This document shows positions 1 through 15,200 of a stretch of DNA of 64,000 nt, piece after piece. The translations under genes were made by a program, and so were the position numbers. The DNA comes from Membranipora membranacea (Eukaryota > Bryozoa > Gymnolaemata > Cheilostomatida > Membraniporidae): NCBI GenBank assembly GCA_914767715.1, contig OU612070.1:17379501-17443500 (forward strand), in the 5' to 3' direction. The notes under the pieces are model-generated. The model ran no database searches, was not told where the DNA came from, and worked only from the letters and a program-made list of their open reading frames with translations. Every line of letters starts with the position of its first letter. The stretch's first letter is position 1.

Positions 1-2554
1 CTTAATTTTGTTACATTATTATTAAGTGTATTGGCTTGATTGTAGAGAAGGGTTATGGTTCATGGTCCCAGGGTGAGTTAAGTTCATGGGTAAATGTTTA
101 TAAATTGTGTGATGAGAGCTTTTCTCTTAATCAGGTGTTGGTCTGTTCATCCTACTAACCATAAATGTCGCAGATCACCAATATCAATTGATAACATAGT
201 AACACCTGACATCTTCCATGGCTTGGTTCCTTGTTTGCACTACTATACCATATTCTAGCCAATGCGTTGGCTGGTGGATGGGAAAGAGCCAATGCTAGGT
301 CAGATGGTACTTTCCTGAAAGTATATATTATGGTGAGTGTTAAATAATGCAGTTTCACTTTCATTATAACTAAACAGGTGCTCTCTGTAACCTGGCATTG
401 GCTCTCTTTCCCACCTGACAGCCATCATATCAGGGCCAGCACATTGGCTACCCATATACCAAAGTCCCCATAAATCGTTTGAGTAGGACTGGTAGTCTCC
501 ACAACAGCTATTTAGCACTAGTCCATCTTAGCTAAGCGAATGATCATCATAACCATGTATGTCTATGTTCTATCCCTGCCCGTTAAATCTTCTTAGCAGC
601 TCTCTGTATAGAATCTATTAAATGCTGCAGCTACCTGTATGTTGCGTCTCTCAGCCTATAATTTCTCAGCAGTAGTAGCTCTCCTGCTTTTAATCAAAAT
701 AAGTGTGCTGCTTATTAGATCAAGTTTGATCCGGTTTTTCTGGCAGGTGGATGATGGTCTTTTTACCATGAAAACTATCAAATAGTACAAAACAAAGCAT
801 GGGGATATAAAATGGAAACAGTATTCCAATGTATACACTAAGAGCTGAGTTATTTCTTCCTTATGCACTGCATGTATTCATATCAGTTAATTTGGTGATT
901 GAACAAGACATTGTCAATATACTATATGGAAAGAGCAACAAAGTAAATTAAAAATCCTAACATCCTAATTGGCACTTAGCACATGAAAATTTTCAGGAGG
1001 GATTGATTGAGGTAACAGAAATAACCAAAAATAGATTAATCTAAATTCAATGCCAAGATAGATGAAGGACAATCATCATTATCTTGACAGCTAAGGAAAT
1101 TAAATCGTATTATAGGTTTTCTAACTCAAATTTAATACTGCTGAGTTGTGAATATGTCATCAAAAGACAAATTGAGTGCTAAGACCATAGAAATAGATAA
1201 TGTCTTTGGCTAAGACCCTTGGTTGCTTTTCGTAGGATCGAAATTGTCAGTCATAATAATAATGCTATAAATCTAAAGTGCGATGAGCCAACACAAGGAA
1301 GTTAATCCAATGGCATTTGCTGATGATGTTTAATAAAATGGGTATCATTTCTTAGTCTGGAATCAGACCAAACTTTCGAGGCAATCCTGTCTACTCTAGT
1401 AACTGAATATTTCACCGTTATGTTAGTTATTATTTGTATCTTGGGGTAAAAGTAAGAAAATGCGACTATTGCATTGCTCCTTTCATGTATGGTGTTATCT
1501 ACTCTATGTCAATATTAAATTTGTACCAGTCAATAATTTTTCCAAATATGTAACACATTGGAATGGAGCCTTCTGATTAGTTTCTTGTTTGTCTTTGTTA
1601 TCTTGCCACTTACCCTGGACACAAAACAGCAATCCAGCTGCCAATCTAAATCGAAAACAAACAGCCAATGACAATGTCAAAACAGAAACAAAAACACAGT
1701 GCCCGTGTCATACAGCCACACATTACATAACTGGTACATAGAGAATATAACAGGATACACGCCAGGAATAATGCGATAGTTGCTTTTCCTCATTATTAAT
1801 CCTTGATAAAAGAACAAACCCACATTGCAGTAAAATATTCAGTTATCAGGTATACAGATAGGGCCTCAAATGTTCGGTCTGAATCCTAGACTAATCATTT
1901 CCTCAAGATCCAATCAGCAAGTTTGGGACTAATGAAGATTAGAGTGGCCATGTTGTCCACTCACCATTCAGCATACCAAAAGATGCAATATTCCCATGAG
2001 GGCATAGATTATTGGCTATGACTACTAGTCTGTGCGAGTGTAGTCTGACGATAATGTGATTGTTGAGACTAATTTGGGTGCCACGGTAGATCAAGTTGTT
2101 TTGGGAAAAATGCAATTTAGAGATTTAAAAGTCCTACACATATTGAACACGTATTGACATCATTGACCAATATCAATGTTTCAAAAACCTGAACAAAAAA
2201 TTGAGACAGCATTATAAGTACACAGCCCATATATGTAGAAATTTAACAGCGGTTAACATCTCATTTCTCATTTGAGTTGGGTGATTTCAGAAATTTTCAA
2301 TGTTGTCTGTTGTTACGAATACACAACTTAGCATATTGCCATACCGTTATATTGTGGGGAAAAAAATCATTACTTTCTTTTTAAATTTTTTTATTTGCCG
2401 TTTTCAAAATTTCTCCACCCAATTGTCCACCTTTTCCACTGATAGTTGTTTCTTCAGCTCAACAAGTTCTTTACAATCCAGATCACTTCATTTTGACATT
2501 ACAGGCAGTACAGATGGGAGTTATTCACGAGTGGGACCCACTGGTTCAGCTCCG
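1..2554. other. 5' flank of the aminopeptidase gene, no gene seen
   Basis: AT-rich sequence with only short unsupported open frames on either strand. An imperfect inverted repeat lies at about 255-456. An acceptor-like site at about 2504 (ACAG) precedes the first coding exon, so a 5' untranslated exon may lie somewhere in this stretch, but I cannot place it. No promoter motif is convincing. Confidence 0.6.
255..456. repeat. Foldback (inverted-repeat) element
   Basis: The segment at 255-300 (around TAGCCAATGCGTTGGCTGG and GGAAAGAGCCAATGC) is repeated in inverted orientation at about 386-456 (around GCATTGGCTCTCTTTCC and CAGCACATTGGCTA). The arms are similar but not perfect, and about 90 bp lie between them. 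This looks like a MITE or foldback transposon relic. No target-site duplication was identified. Confidence 0.5.
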
Positions 2555-5500
2555 ATGGTATCATGCCGTAGGAGGACTGTACTGATTATAGCTGCCGTTG
2601 TCGCTGTTCTGTTTCTCATTGGTGTAGCTGTTCCTGCTGGTAGGTTCAGTTTGATCTTTATTTTTATGCCATAAAATCTAAAGTGGAGGGTCAGAAGAAG
2701 CTAATAAGCTGGTAATCTTCTAATCATCAAGGCTGAATTTGGCACTCATGAAAAATTTGGTTCTAATCAGAGGGTTTTGTCTATGGTTTTGTCACTCACA
2801 ACTTTCAAAAAATGTCCTGCATATCATTTGGGTGCCACATTGGCAGGAAAGTTGGCTCATCCCTTGTGCTAACAAAGCTTTGTGAGTAGCAGACTGCTGC
2901 TGTATTCTTACCCGAAGGCCCTAATCCAACTAACTGAGTTACCTCCTACTCCTACCCAGCAAATAATTGTTGTAATATCAAATATCTTGTTCCATTCATT
3001 TGTCCATTGGTTGAATACGAGGACCCATCAGGGACATAACATTTTGTCTACATAATACAGTGGTCTTGTTTTCTTCATGTATCACTTGATGTTTATAATT
3101 GATAACTTTGTACAGGTTTGATGCAGCATTATAAAACATTAGCTTCAGCCGCGACAGCCACGACAGCCCCTCATGATGCAACAACAACTACCACTACAAC
3201 TACCACCACCACCGCAACAACAACCACCCCTGCAAATGGATCCACTCCTGCACCCCCACATGAATTTAAGTGGAATAAGTACAGACTTCCCAATTCATCC
3301 TATCCGACAAGGTGAGTAATGAATCCATCTTGTAAACTACGCTTAAACTGCTGGATCTACTGTCCAATGGTTGCCATTTGGAAATTTTTGTGTCTTTAAT
3401 AACAGAATCCACTTGATTGCACAATGCCCTGGACTCTGCTTTTTGTTTGAAGATATGTCTATATGAACACTATAGTATAACGGTATAGTATAACTTTTTT
3501 CCCCGTCCAATCTCAAGGTGGTCATGCTGAAAGAATTCCCAAAGACCAATGCATGTTATAGTCAGGTAGTTACTTACGATAAAGTTTGTCAGATTTGCAT
3601 GGTAAACAAATACAATGCTCTACTGGGAATGAATTTTTGATGGATGAAAAGTGCCTCCCATAAGGGAAGGTAACTCCCACTCTTTGCATTATGATGTTAG
3701 TCTCCCGGAAGTGCTTGTTGTTTGTGTTGTATTTTACCATGCAAATCATATGTAACTGCCTGACTATAGTATGCATTGATCTTCGGGTAATCTTTAATCA
3801 TCCTTCTAACATCTCATTAGACGAAATGCTTTCACTTTTTCAGTTATGAGTTGACCCTGAATCCTGCGCTAACCGGTGGTGAGAAGAAAGACGAAGTCAT
3901 ACCAAATGATGGTACTGTGTCGATTAGCATATTTATAGCAAATAGTACTGACTTCATCGTTCTGCACGCAAAGAACATCACTGTAACAGAGGCAAGTTAC
4001 AGGGCTATGATGAGTTGTGTAGGGATAGCTGGTAGAAGCATTTCATTTTTAGCCACTTTCCCCACCCACAGTTTAAGAACTTGCCCAAAAAGCATGGGAT
4101 TAATCCTCCCGGTAAAAATTAAGACAACTCCAAATGTGTTGTAAAATTGAGATGGTGCTATAGCAGAGAGTTTGGGACAGAGTTATATCCCAAACTCCCT
4201 GGCTATAGTTATGAATCAACCCTCCTTTATACAACATAGATACAATTCACAAATTTTAAAACCTCTATGTAAGGGTTATAATAAATCTTATGTCATACTG
4301 CACTGGAAGCATTTGACCGAGATGATCAACTCTAAAATCAAGGAGTTTGAAACTCCCTGCTAAAATGGAATGATTGTGACACATTGTGGCTTGTAATATA
4401 TTTTTCCTAACTGTGGTTGCCTTTTTCGGTTGTAAAATGTTACTCAATGTGATTTAGGTAATATTATGTTGATATCAGCTGCAGGCCAGAAACCAAAAGG
4501 TTTTTATGATGTTGCGCAATGTTCAGTGTTTCAAAAATTATGATGCTTTCTGTGTCATTTCCCTCAGTTGGTTCATAGAAATTGGAATTGCATTGTCCTG
4601 AATGTTATCGGGAAATCCAAGGGGGCAGAGAAAAGTGTGTCCTGTTACTCTGACATTGCTTTGTTTGTCTAATAGTCAGATTATATTCTTTTCAGGCCTT
4701 ATTACAAGCTAATAATAAGGACTCTCAGAATTTGACAAACTCGATCAAGGCTAACACAGAGATGGAACAGATTGAAATCACACTGGACCAAAAGTACCCT
4801 GTGAATGCTACGTTTATCCTCAGACTGACATTTAACACTTCACTAAGCAGTCGTACGAACATGAACGGATTCTATGCGACTCCATACACCCCGAAAGGCT
4901 CAGACAAGTAGGTTCAGTGCTTGTTGCCCACCACACATTTTGTGACTTTACCAGTCATGCTAATAAACCGCCCAGGAGTAGAAGTTGGCTCAGTTGGTTA
5001 GAGCGCCGAACCTTCAGCATGCAAATGTTAAAGGTTGTGGGTTCGAATCCCACTGCAGTCCACTGACTTTTGGGACTTGTTGGACCCCCAGGTGTGCTTT
5101 GACCTGCCTACAAACTGAGAGTAAACTGGCGCAGACATTTTGGCCTAGCCCCTAAGGCACCCAATGTGGTGAGTGACTAACCCTTGCAATTTTTAACCAA
5201 AATCTGTTCTTTTACTTTTTTTAAATGAGTAAGGCAGTATAAGGGTTGGAGGCCACCAAGTTGCTGTTTCTGAGCTTACCTGAAATTGAGCACATCATCT
5301 CAAACCCTGTATGCATGATTTTTCTTCATGTTTCATTTTACTGTTTATTTAGAGAGACTGTCATAGGCACGACACAGTTTGAGTCAGTGTATGCCCGCAG
5401 AGCTTTCCCATGTTATGATGAGCCAGCCTACAAAGCTACATTCAAACTTACAATCTATAGACCTAAGGATTGGATATCTCTATTTAACACTCCACTTGTC

Positions 5501-8500
5501 AACTCTGAACCAGATGATAAAGATGCAAATAAAGTGAAGGACATATATGAGTGAGTGATTTTTATTTTTATTGAACTTGACCACTCGATTAAGATAGTCA
5601 TGAGGAGGCGGTGTGTACTGTAGTTCACACATGCTTCTCTGCATAGTTTTTCGCTCATAACATCTGGGCTAATTGATCAATCACCTTCCTATTTTCACAT
5701 AATATCCATCAATGTTTCAACATTCATATTGTGAAGTTTTGAGGATGGATGCGCATAACTTCCTGAGATATAGCCAGATAAAAATTGCTCCTTTCAATTT
5801 TGTTTATTTGCTTGTTTTGATGGCTCCCTGCTGGTCACATGACTTGTCACAACGTAACGTTATTTCATTCTGATGAAAGTATTGGCTGTTGTGATAATAG
5901 CTTTCATGGACGCGATAAAGATAGCTTAGGAAATTACTCTTGCGCCATTCTACAAACTTCATGACTTTCCATGTACACCATCCATCTGTGTAGCACTATA
6001 GTAAACTTTTGCTGCAAACCTTGTTACCATTATTGTGTTGCTTTTTTATTTCTTTATTATTCCGCTAAAAGGATGGCTATAAAAGAATGCTTGTTGTAAT
6101 GAGAAGAAATAAAAAATATAGTAAAGCAGCAAGGCAACAGCTAGATAGTCCAGGGATTTGGATGACATCTGTGCCACATTCTTGCCTTAAGGCACCAGGA
6201 CGTATAGATGTCAGCCAGACCATTCATGGAATCGGACCAAGACCCTGCCTCAGCTCTGTTGAACAGTTTAATTCCACTGCACAACAGAGACCTCTCACCC
6301 CAATTGTTGTTGTTAGGCGGTTTTAAAATCGTTTTAAATCTTGATGATAATTGATGTAATCATGCTATCGGCCATAGTGGCTGATCAATACTTCTATACT
6401 GTTTATACTTATCACATTTATGATTTTAGGGCGTCTCCCAAAATGAGTTCTTACCTGGTAGCGTTCATGGTGTGCGATTTTAAGTCTACAGAATATCTCA
6501 ATATCACCAGTACTTCCGGCAACAATATAAGTGTATGTCCTTTAAGCTCAATCGCATTCTCTTGTAATGGTTCAGTGTCAGCATATGAAACTTTCTGCAG
6601 CCTTATTGGTATCCAATCACGCGTCTCACACAACTCAGTATACCCAAGCTAGCTATTCAAATATTTGAGTAAACTTCAGCATAATATAAACTTCCTCCCA
6701 CCATGAAAACAAAGAATTTAATTTTGAATGTTGATTATAAAATGACTAGCGGGTTTGCAATTTTTTTTTATTTCAGATAAAAATATATGGTCAGGAGAGT
6801 CAAGTGTCACAGCTTGAGTTTGCCCGTACAATCACTGGTAAGATTGTCAGCGAATATGAGCAGTTCTTCAATGTCTCCTATCCACTAGAGAAACTGGGTA
6901 TGTATCTTAGATTCCATGTACAAAACGTGACATCTCACTTACAACAGTGGGAGTTGTTCCGCCATTGACATTAAGCCAATAACTCCAAATTGTAAATCGT
7001 AGTTTATATCGATGCATTTAAGTGTCATATCAGTGACTGATAGTTTGTTTTCAAACAGCAATGACTCAATGCATGAGTCAATAGCAAAAATGTGACATCA
7101 CAATAAATCATCTAAATAAATTTTACTCTATCAATTCATTGTAATTTGGAATGGATGTTAAAACTAGTTATTTGGATAGAGTAGAAGTAAGGTCTAGCCA
7201 GTAATCTTTATCCATGTATGACAATAAATATATTAGTACTAACCATAGACTTAATATATTAAGTCTATGGTATTAACCCACCAGATTAAAACATGTGATG
7301 TGCCTATCACAAATAAAATAGATCAGCAAAAAAATTGATATTATTATAAGTCCGTATTTCTTTTTTTAAAACAGATATCGTAGCTGTCCCAGATTTTGCT
7401 GCAGGAGCTATGGAGAATTGGGGTCTTATTTTATTCAGAGAGTCTGATTTGTTATACGATGATCTCCAATCATCTAGCTCGACACAACAGCTTGTCACGT
7501 ATGTGATCGCACATGAGCTAGCTCACCAGGTAAGTGGACTCCTCAGGGTCAGCTGTGCATCTGAGTTGATAAAGGGTATCTCAAATTTATTCCGCTTTTT
7601 GTTCATGCTGTGCTAATATAAATACCCTTTTGTTTCATGGCCATCATTATTATATAGAGGTGCATACAATGTACTCCTGTTGTTTTGAACTCCTTTATTT
7701 AAATTATAAAGTTTTACAGAACTAAGCTCACTCTCCCTTCTGGGTCCATAGTTATAACAGCCACTTGTTTGAATAAATACTCGTATTGTGGTGAGAAGAG
7801 GCTGACTGGCTATGAGTCGGAACATTGGCTGTATTTGCTAGCTCAAAATGAGCAAACCCTTGGTTGTCTGAAAACATCAATGACTAATAAGTAATAATTA
7901 ATAATAAGAACCTCTCATACAGTAAGCAAAATCGGTTGGTCCCTAGATTGTGCAAAGTAAGTGCACCGCAAAATGAGATGTTTACAAGGTACATTTTACT
8001 GTTTCTTTCTCCTTTTTCTGCTGATAAACTAGTTGAGTTATTATCTTACAGTGGTTTGGTAATTATGTGACTATGCAGTGGTGGAATGAGTTATGGTTAA
8101 ACGAGGGATTCGCCACATGGGTTGGCAAGCTAATTGGCACTAAGGCAATAAGGGACCAATTGAACTTTACATGGCCGGTGGTAAGTCATCCGAATAAGTC
8201 AACCTACATTTTTTTTTATCCTCTATCCACGCTTACAATATTCTTTCCTCTTACTCGTTACAAATGAAATATTTGATAAAAAGCTACTTGACTCGAAAAA
8301 TTAGGGTTTTAGTGGTCAAAACACAAGTAGCGGTTGTAACCTCCATCAGCTTGCATAACGTCACCATTGTTAACCCAACGAACTAAACTAGATTTAAACT
8401 AGGTTTAAACTAGGTTTAGTTCATTGGTTAACATATATATTGACAGCAGCCTCAGCTGCTCCTCGGAGGATTGATCAGCTGTTGCAATTGCAACCTCAGA

Positions 8501-11500
8501 ATGCAGAGCTGTTTGCATGAAATTTGGCCTGCTAATAGAGCTATGTGCTCTGATAGTATATTCAAAGTTACAATAACTTTGGGTAAAAACCTTTTGAGAA
8601 AATAAAATTTCAACTTTTTTTCCAGGAATATTAGTGTGACTCTAGGGCAGGTCAGATCATAGCACCCTATCAAACTTAGTCTCAAAATGAAACTAAGACC
8701 CAAACTTATGCTCACAAGAAGCGGAAATTGCAATAATTGTCTTGGAAAAAAATTACAGGCAACCAAATTTTACTGACAAAACCCACCCCCTCATATCTCC
8801 CATAGCATCAAATACAGTGTTTTCAGGGCAAATTGGACATCTTGATTGCCTTCGAAATTGAATTTTGATCTAGAAAACCGCAATTTCTTTTAACTGAACA
8901 AATTATTCATTTGCAAGACATTAAAAAAATGGGCAAAAATTGGACTTTGAGAAAATCGCAGTTAAAGTTTACCAATTTGAATGTTAGACTCATTGGTCAT
9001 TCTCAATGTGTATTTCACCAATTTAGGTTAATTTTTGCATACCATAACATGGACTACAAACAAAAGTGGTATTTCATCAGTGAGATCATAGGTTAAGATA
9101 ATTTATTAATTTAATAATTAATTTATTAATTAATGTATCAATTTTTGTATAATCAGATTTAGACAGGCTAGTAGGGGTGTAGGGAAATAGGATTATCACA
9201 CAGTTAACAGCTTTGTACAAGTAAATGAATATCACAGCCATTATGTACAATTTTCTCTACTAGAAACATGAAAAGAAACATTTTTTTAAAATTTTTTAAA
9301 AAATGTTGAAGATAAGAGTTCCATCTCACCTTAAGTTGTAGTGAAGTTTCACTTTCCATTTCAAGGTAAAATGATTATAACAGTCATTGCTGAATATGGT
9401 TACTCTATATTATATCTCCATTGTTTTTTGATGGTTAGGAGCAAGATTACAAGTATGATGTCATTGAAGCCTTTGAGACTGATGCGTTACGTACAAGTCA
9501 CCCTCTTTCTCTACCTGCCGATGATATAAACTCAATAGCTGACATAGAAAACATGTTTGACTCCATTAGTTATGTAAAGGTAAGTTAGGGACTCAAGACT
9601 GAGTTTCAGTTCAACTCAATACAATAACAGACCAAAACCTATCAGCCAATCAAAACAAAACGTAAATACAAGCACATGGGTCTATTCAGAAATGCACAGA
9701 TTTAGTGATACATGAGAAGATAACACCACAGAAGCAATATCCATCACAACCCTGACAAGGCCCCATTGTTGGCCTACCCATGCTCTTGTCCTCCCCCCCC
9801 CCCCCCCCCCGCCAGACGGCGACTCGTTCGGGTGTTTATAATTTTTCATTCACTGTATGTGAGCCTCAACTCCATGTGTCTTGTATTATAGCTTGATACA
9901 ATGTTCATACAATAATCTTTGTTGTTATCAATTATGGGAAAAAGCTGTCTAGTCTATATTCTTGCATTTATACATACAGTTATATTTACTTTACGTCAGG
10001 GCGCTGCCATGATGAACATGTTGGATAATTATGTCAGTAGAAATAAAACACAACAAGCGTTACAGAAGTATTTACAAGCACACAGCTTCGGATCAGCTAC
10101 TGCTGCAGATCTTTGGGAAGCCTTTGATCAGGTCCAGGTGAGTCTCTTGCTGCCTCCGCTTCTGCTGCCTTACTGATACTGGTTCTGAGATAAACCAGTT
10201 AAATGTATATTCCTGTCAGAATGTGCAATTCTAAGATAACTTTTGGTACCCTTTAACCTCCTCAGAAATAATAGGAAATCGACCAGTAGATCGGCGTATT
10301 AGTTGAACACAATAAATAAAAACACAAAGCTAAACAAGATGGAAACGACTGATGCATTGTTTCGCTTTTTTGGTACCTGCCAACAAACACAAGACAAAAT
10401 ACCGAATAAGCTTCACATGTATACGCTTTATCAGGAGTAAGCCCTGTGGAAGCAACTGTAGCTATCGCCCTACATAGAAGCGGGACTGACATTTTACAGC
10501 GATCATATTTCGGATATAAAATTTTCTTAGATGCCATATAGAAATGCTCTACTATGTTTTGATATAGACTGGCTAATTAGAAACTTCTGATAGATAAGGC
10601 ATTAAAACTTTACTGAAGTAAAAGTTATTGCTTTCTTATATATCTCAGGACACAGATGCTGACCCTAAGGCCATTAGTACAATGATGGACAAGTGGACTC
10701 ACGCTGTGGGATATCCTAAAATCACTGCCAATACTCTGGACACTACCGACAAAAGTATAACTGTAAACCAGTCCAGATATTTACTGTGTGACAGCTGCTC
10801 CTCGGATTCTGAAAAGTAAGAAATAAAATTACTTTCTTACATGCTGTGCTAACCATAATAAACTCTTAAATTTAGTGAACCCGTGGTGTCTTTCACTTAG
10901 AAACAGCCAAAATGGCAACCTCAGTGAGTGAGTGATACCTGCTAGGCTTTTGCTCACAAATCGCTCAGTCATTGATGGAACTATAGATATACTCCGAGCG
11001 TGCAGTTTAGGAACGAATTTGTCTAATAAGTAAGATCAGGTGTCCGATCATTTAGAGCGATGTGATAGTGATAATTTTCCTTAGTAAAGCATCGCTCATT
11101 CTAATTGACCCCCTGCAACTATTTCTAAAGGTCGTACCTCCTACATATTCAAGATAGGTAACGTGTAAATATCTGTTTTATTTTTAGTATTACAACATGG
11201 GATGTTCCGATAACATACAAAACAGCTAATCCTGACATAGAGGGAGAATATTCACTGAAAACAACAAACGGTATGCAGGCATGACAGGTTAATGGCTATG
11301 TAGGTCTTCTGTAATAAGTATAATTGATTGCACCCACAACAGCACATTATCAAATGTTCATTCCAGCGGACTGGTTTAAACGAAAGGCTTTAAGGATCTG
11401 GTGTTCTCACAATGAATCATTATGTCTAATAAATATTGTTTATTTATAGATTCCCAAATAAACAGTAAAAAGATGATGTTTGGACTATAGTGAACTATGT

Positions 11501-11894
11501 TATTAATTATTATGTTGTTATTTTTGTTCTCTCATTGATAGGCACAATCAGCCTTGAAGGCGCATTCACTGCAAGTAGCTCATATCAACTGAACACAGGC
11601 TGGGATGGATATTATCAAGTGCAGTACACATTTGACATCGACCAAATCAAATTTGATGTAAGTTTAATGCCAAGCGCTCTTTTGAGTGCTACATAAATGC
11701 AATATTCACCACGACTTTTACGCCATGGAATGACTGAGCTTTAGACTCCAGAATATTGTATACTACAAAATGGTTGAAATCAGGTACTGTATTTGACTGT
11801 AAAAGGTCTTCAATTTCCGTATCAGACGTGAATTTTCTCTGTTCCAATAACTAGAGTGGACAACTTCCATGATGATGTTCAAATACTAAATGTA

Positions 11895-11992
<98 letters not shown>

Positions 11993-12267
11993 CTAGCTAT
12001 TGCAATCATTATATGTTGCGATAAAAGGTTGCATATACTTTGTCATAAAAGGAGCTTGCTACTTGAGTATGGAACTTGCATTTAAAAAGAATCTCATTGA
12101 TCGTGATGCACATTTGCCTCAAGAAACAGTCTTTGCCCCATGAGCTGCGGTACTTATAATGTCTAAGTCAACCAGAAGGGCATCGTTTTAGAAAATTGTG
12201 CATGATGTTAATGTTGAGTATAAGTTATATGATTTCTTAACACATTCCCACTAAATATTACCTATAT

Positions 12268-12298
<31 letters not shown>

Positions 12299-15200
12299 AT
12301 TTATATATATATTATATATTATATATATTGTTACAGACGTTAGAAGATGTGGATCAAGCCGGTCTTATTTTTGACATACTGATGCAGTTCAAGTGAGTGT
12401 TTGACAGCCAACATCTTAGTATGACCCGAGTATTCAAATATTTTTTATAGGTTTATCAGTTTAACTTCATGGTGTACCAATGAAAAACCGACGTTCACAA
12501 CTTTAGATACAAATTACTACCATTTTTTTAAGAAATGTCAAAAAAGGGCCTAAAAAGGACTACTTTAGTATATATAGGTAATGCCTATGAAAAATTTATG
12601 TGAAGTGTGCCTTGCTTAAGGTAATGTCAAAGACCGATACGAATATCAACATATCATATACTGTTGGAAAGCTGCCGAGCTACTGAAAATGAATACCTGA
12701 ACAAAAACTCGATTCGATGACGTTGTGTCATTTTAGGGAGGAAATGAGGCAAAAACCGCTGTTTTTGTCAATGCAGATGGAGGAGTCAAATTAATTACAA
12801 AAAATTTCAAAACATGTGGAATGTATACTTAGAGATTGCATTCATCATAAAATTTGATTTTCTCTGATATAGGACTAGTCCAAATTGACTTTTTACGTCA
12901 CGCCATACAACGCATTTGTTTTTTGAAGCCGTGAAAATATGTGAAATTTCAATCATAAATTCACAACAGATCATAGGCTCGAATCAAAATTAATTATGAT
13001 TTTCTCTTAGAGTACTCTTCAAATGTCATACACATTGACTTTCAAAAAATTAGCTTGCATATTGCAGTGACAGTAGACTCTCGAATGCGGCTAATATTTT
13101 CGCCACCTTTGCATAACGCCAAACATGCTGGCCAAACAAAGTTTTTTTGAAAGTTCTCACATACGAAGCCGCTTTCATTAACCATGGTGCACACAAGAAA
13201 TGCCAACATAATTTTTCATTGCATCTTCATTTTTCTTGAATTTAACGCAAAAGAATGCCAAAAAAACACCTCAAAAGTCCTTAAAAAGACCTCAAAAGTC
13301 CCTAAAAATAGCTGTTTTTGGCATTCTTTTGCGTTAAATTCAAGAGAAATGAAGATGCAATGAAAAATTATGTTGGCATTTCCTGTGTGCACCATGGTTA
13401 ATGAAAGCGGCTTCGTATGTGAGAACTCTCAAAAAAACTTTGTTTGGCCACAATAATGGTTATTTGGACAGCATGTTTGGCGTTATGCAAAGGTGGCGAA
13501 AATATTAGCCGTATTCGAGAGTCTACTGTCATTGCAATATGCAAGCTAATTTTTTGAAAGTCAATGTGTATGACATTTGAAGAGTACTCTAAGAGAAAAT
13601 CTTACTTAATTTTGATTCGAGCCTATGATCTGTTGTGAATTAATGATTGAAATTTCACATATTTTCACGGCTTCACAAAAAAAATGCGTTGTATGGCGCG
13701 ACGTAAAAAGTCAATTTAGACTAGTCATATATGAAAGAAAATCAAATTTTACGATGAACGCAATCTCTAAGTATACATTCCACCTGATTTGAAATTTCTT
13801 GCAATTAATTTGACTGCTCAATCTGCATCGACAAAAAGAGCGTTTTCTGCCTCATTTCCTCCCTTAAATGACATAACGTCGTTGAATCAAGTTTTTGTTC
13901 AGGTATTCATTTTCAGTAGCTCGGCAGCTTTCCAACGGTATATGATATGTTGATATTCGGATCGGTCTTTGACATTACCTTAATCTGCAAAACCAATTAT
14001 TGACCCTTGACTCCAGTGCTATCTAATGCCAGCGCTATCTAATGCCAGTGTTATCTAAAGCCAGCGCTATCTAACGCCAGTGCTAACTAACGCCAGTGCT
14101 ATCTAATGCCAGCGCTATCTAACGTCAGTACTATCTAACGCCAGTGCTATCTAATGCCAGTGCTATCTAATGCCAGCACTATCTAACGCCAGCGCTATCT
14201 AATGCCAGCACTATCTAACGTCAGTGCTATCTAACGCCAGTGCTATCTTATGCCAGTGCTATCTTATGCCAGTGCTAACTAACGCCAGTGCTATCTAATG
14301 CCAGCGCTATCTAATGCCAGTGCTAACTAACGCCAGTGCTATCTAATGCCAGCGCTATCTAATGCCAGTGCTAACTAACGCCAGTGCTATCTAACGCCAG
14401 TGCTATCTAATGCCAGTGCTAACTAACGCCAGTGCTATCTAATGCCAGTGCTATCTAATGCCAGCGCTATCTAACGTCAGTGCTATCTAACGCCAGTGCT
14501 AACTAACGCCAGTGCTATCTAATGCCAGTGCTTTCTAACGCCAGCGCTATCTAACGCCAGTGCTATCTAACGTCAATGCCATCTAACGCCAGTGCTATCT
14601 AACGCCAGTGCTAACTAACGCCAGTGCTATCTAACGCCTGTGCTATCTAATGCCAGTGCTATCTAATGCCAGCGCTATCTAATGCCAGCGCTATCTAATG
14701 CCAGCGCTATCTGAAGCCAGTGCTACCTAACATCGCAAAAGTATGGTATACATACATGGCTGTTCATGCGTACATATATATGTTGTGAATATTTCAGGTC
14801 AGGTGTTAAGGAAAGTGGACAGAGCTTGGTCAAGCTGCTAAGCAAAGCTACCCTTAACCCTGATGGGTATCTCAAATGGAGGATATCAATCAAAGCAATG
14901 TCACATTTACTATCCATCTATGACCAGAGTATTGAGAGATACAGCAGTGTATCCTCCCAAGTCTACCAGTGGCTGAACGTGTCAAGCCTCAATCTCACTT
15001 ACGATGCTGTGGACAATATGACTATTGAGGAGAGGTGAGCTTGTTAAATCTTTTACTATGCAGTACAGCTTGCCATAAGCAAGTGTCTCAAATTATTTGA
15101 TTCAATTCCAATGTTGACATGGATGAAATTCTCAATGCTATGGAAGGAAATTTATTAAGTCTTTCTCATCATTATGCTATGCAATTCAAATAAGCTGCCA

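Noticed and set aside
2300-2554. Upstream extension of the aminopeptidase N-terminus to the Met at 2300
   Set aside because: It would add about 85 residues of low-complexity sequence before the signal-anchor, and an acceptor-like site at 2504 interrupts it. The Met at 2555 gives a typical type II topology.
4979-5055. tRNA gene
   Set aside because: The tRNA-like part continues into a non-tRNA body shared with the 15.8-kb copy and does not fold as a clean tRNA. It is a SINE head.
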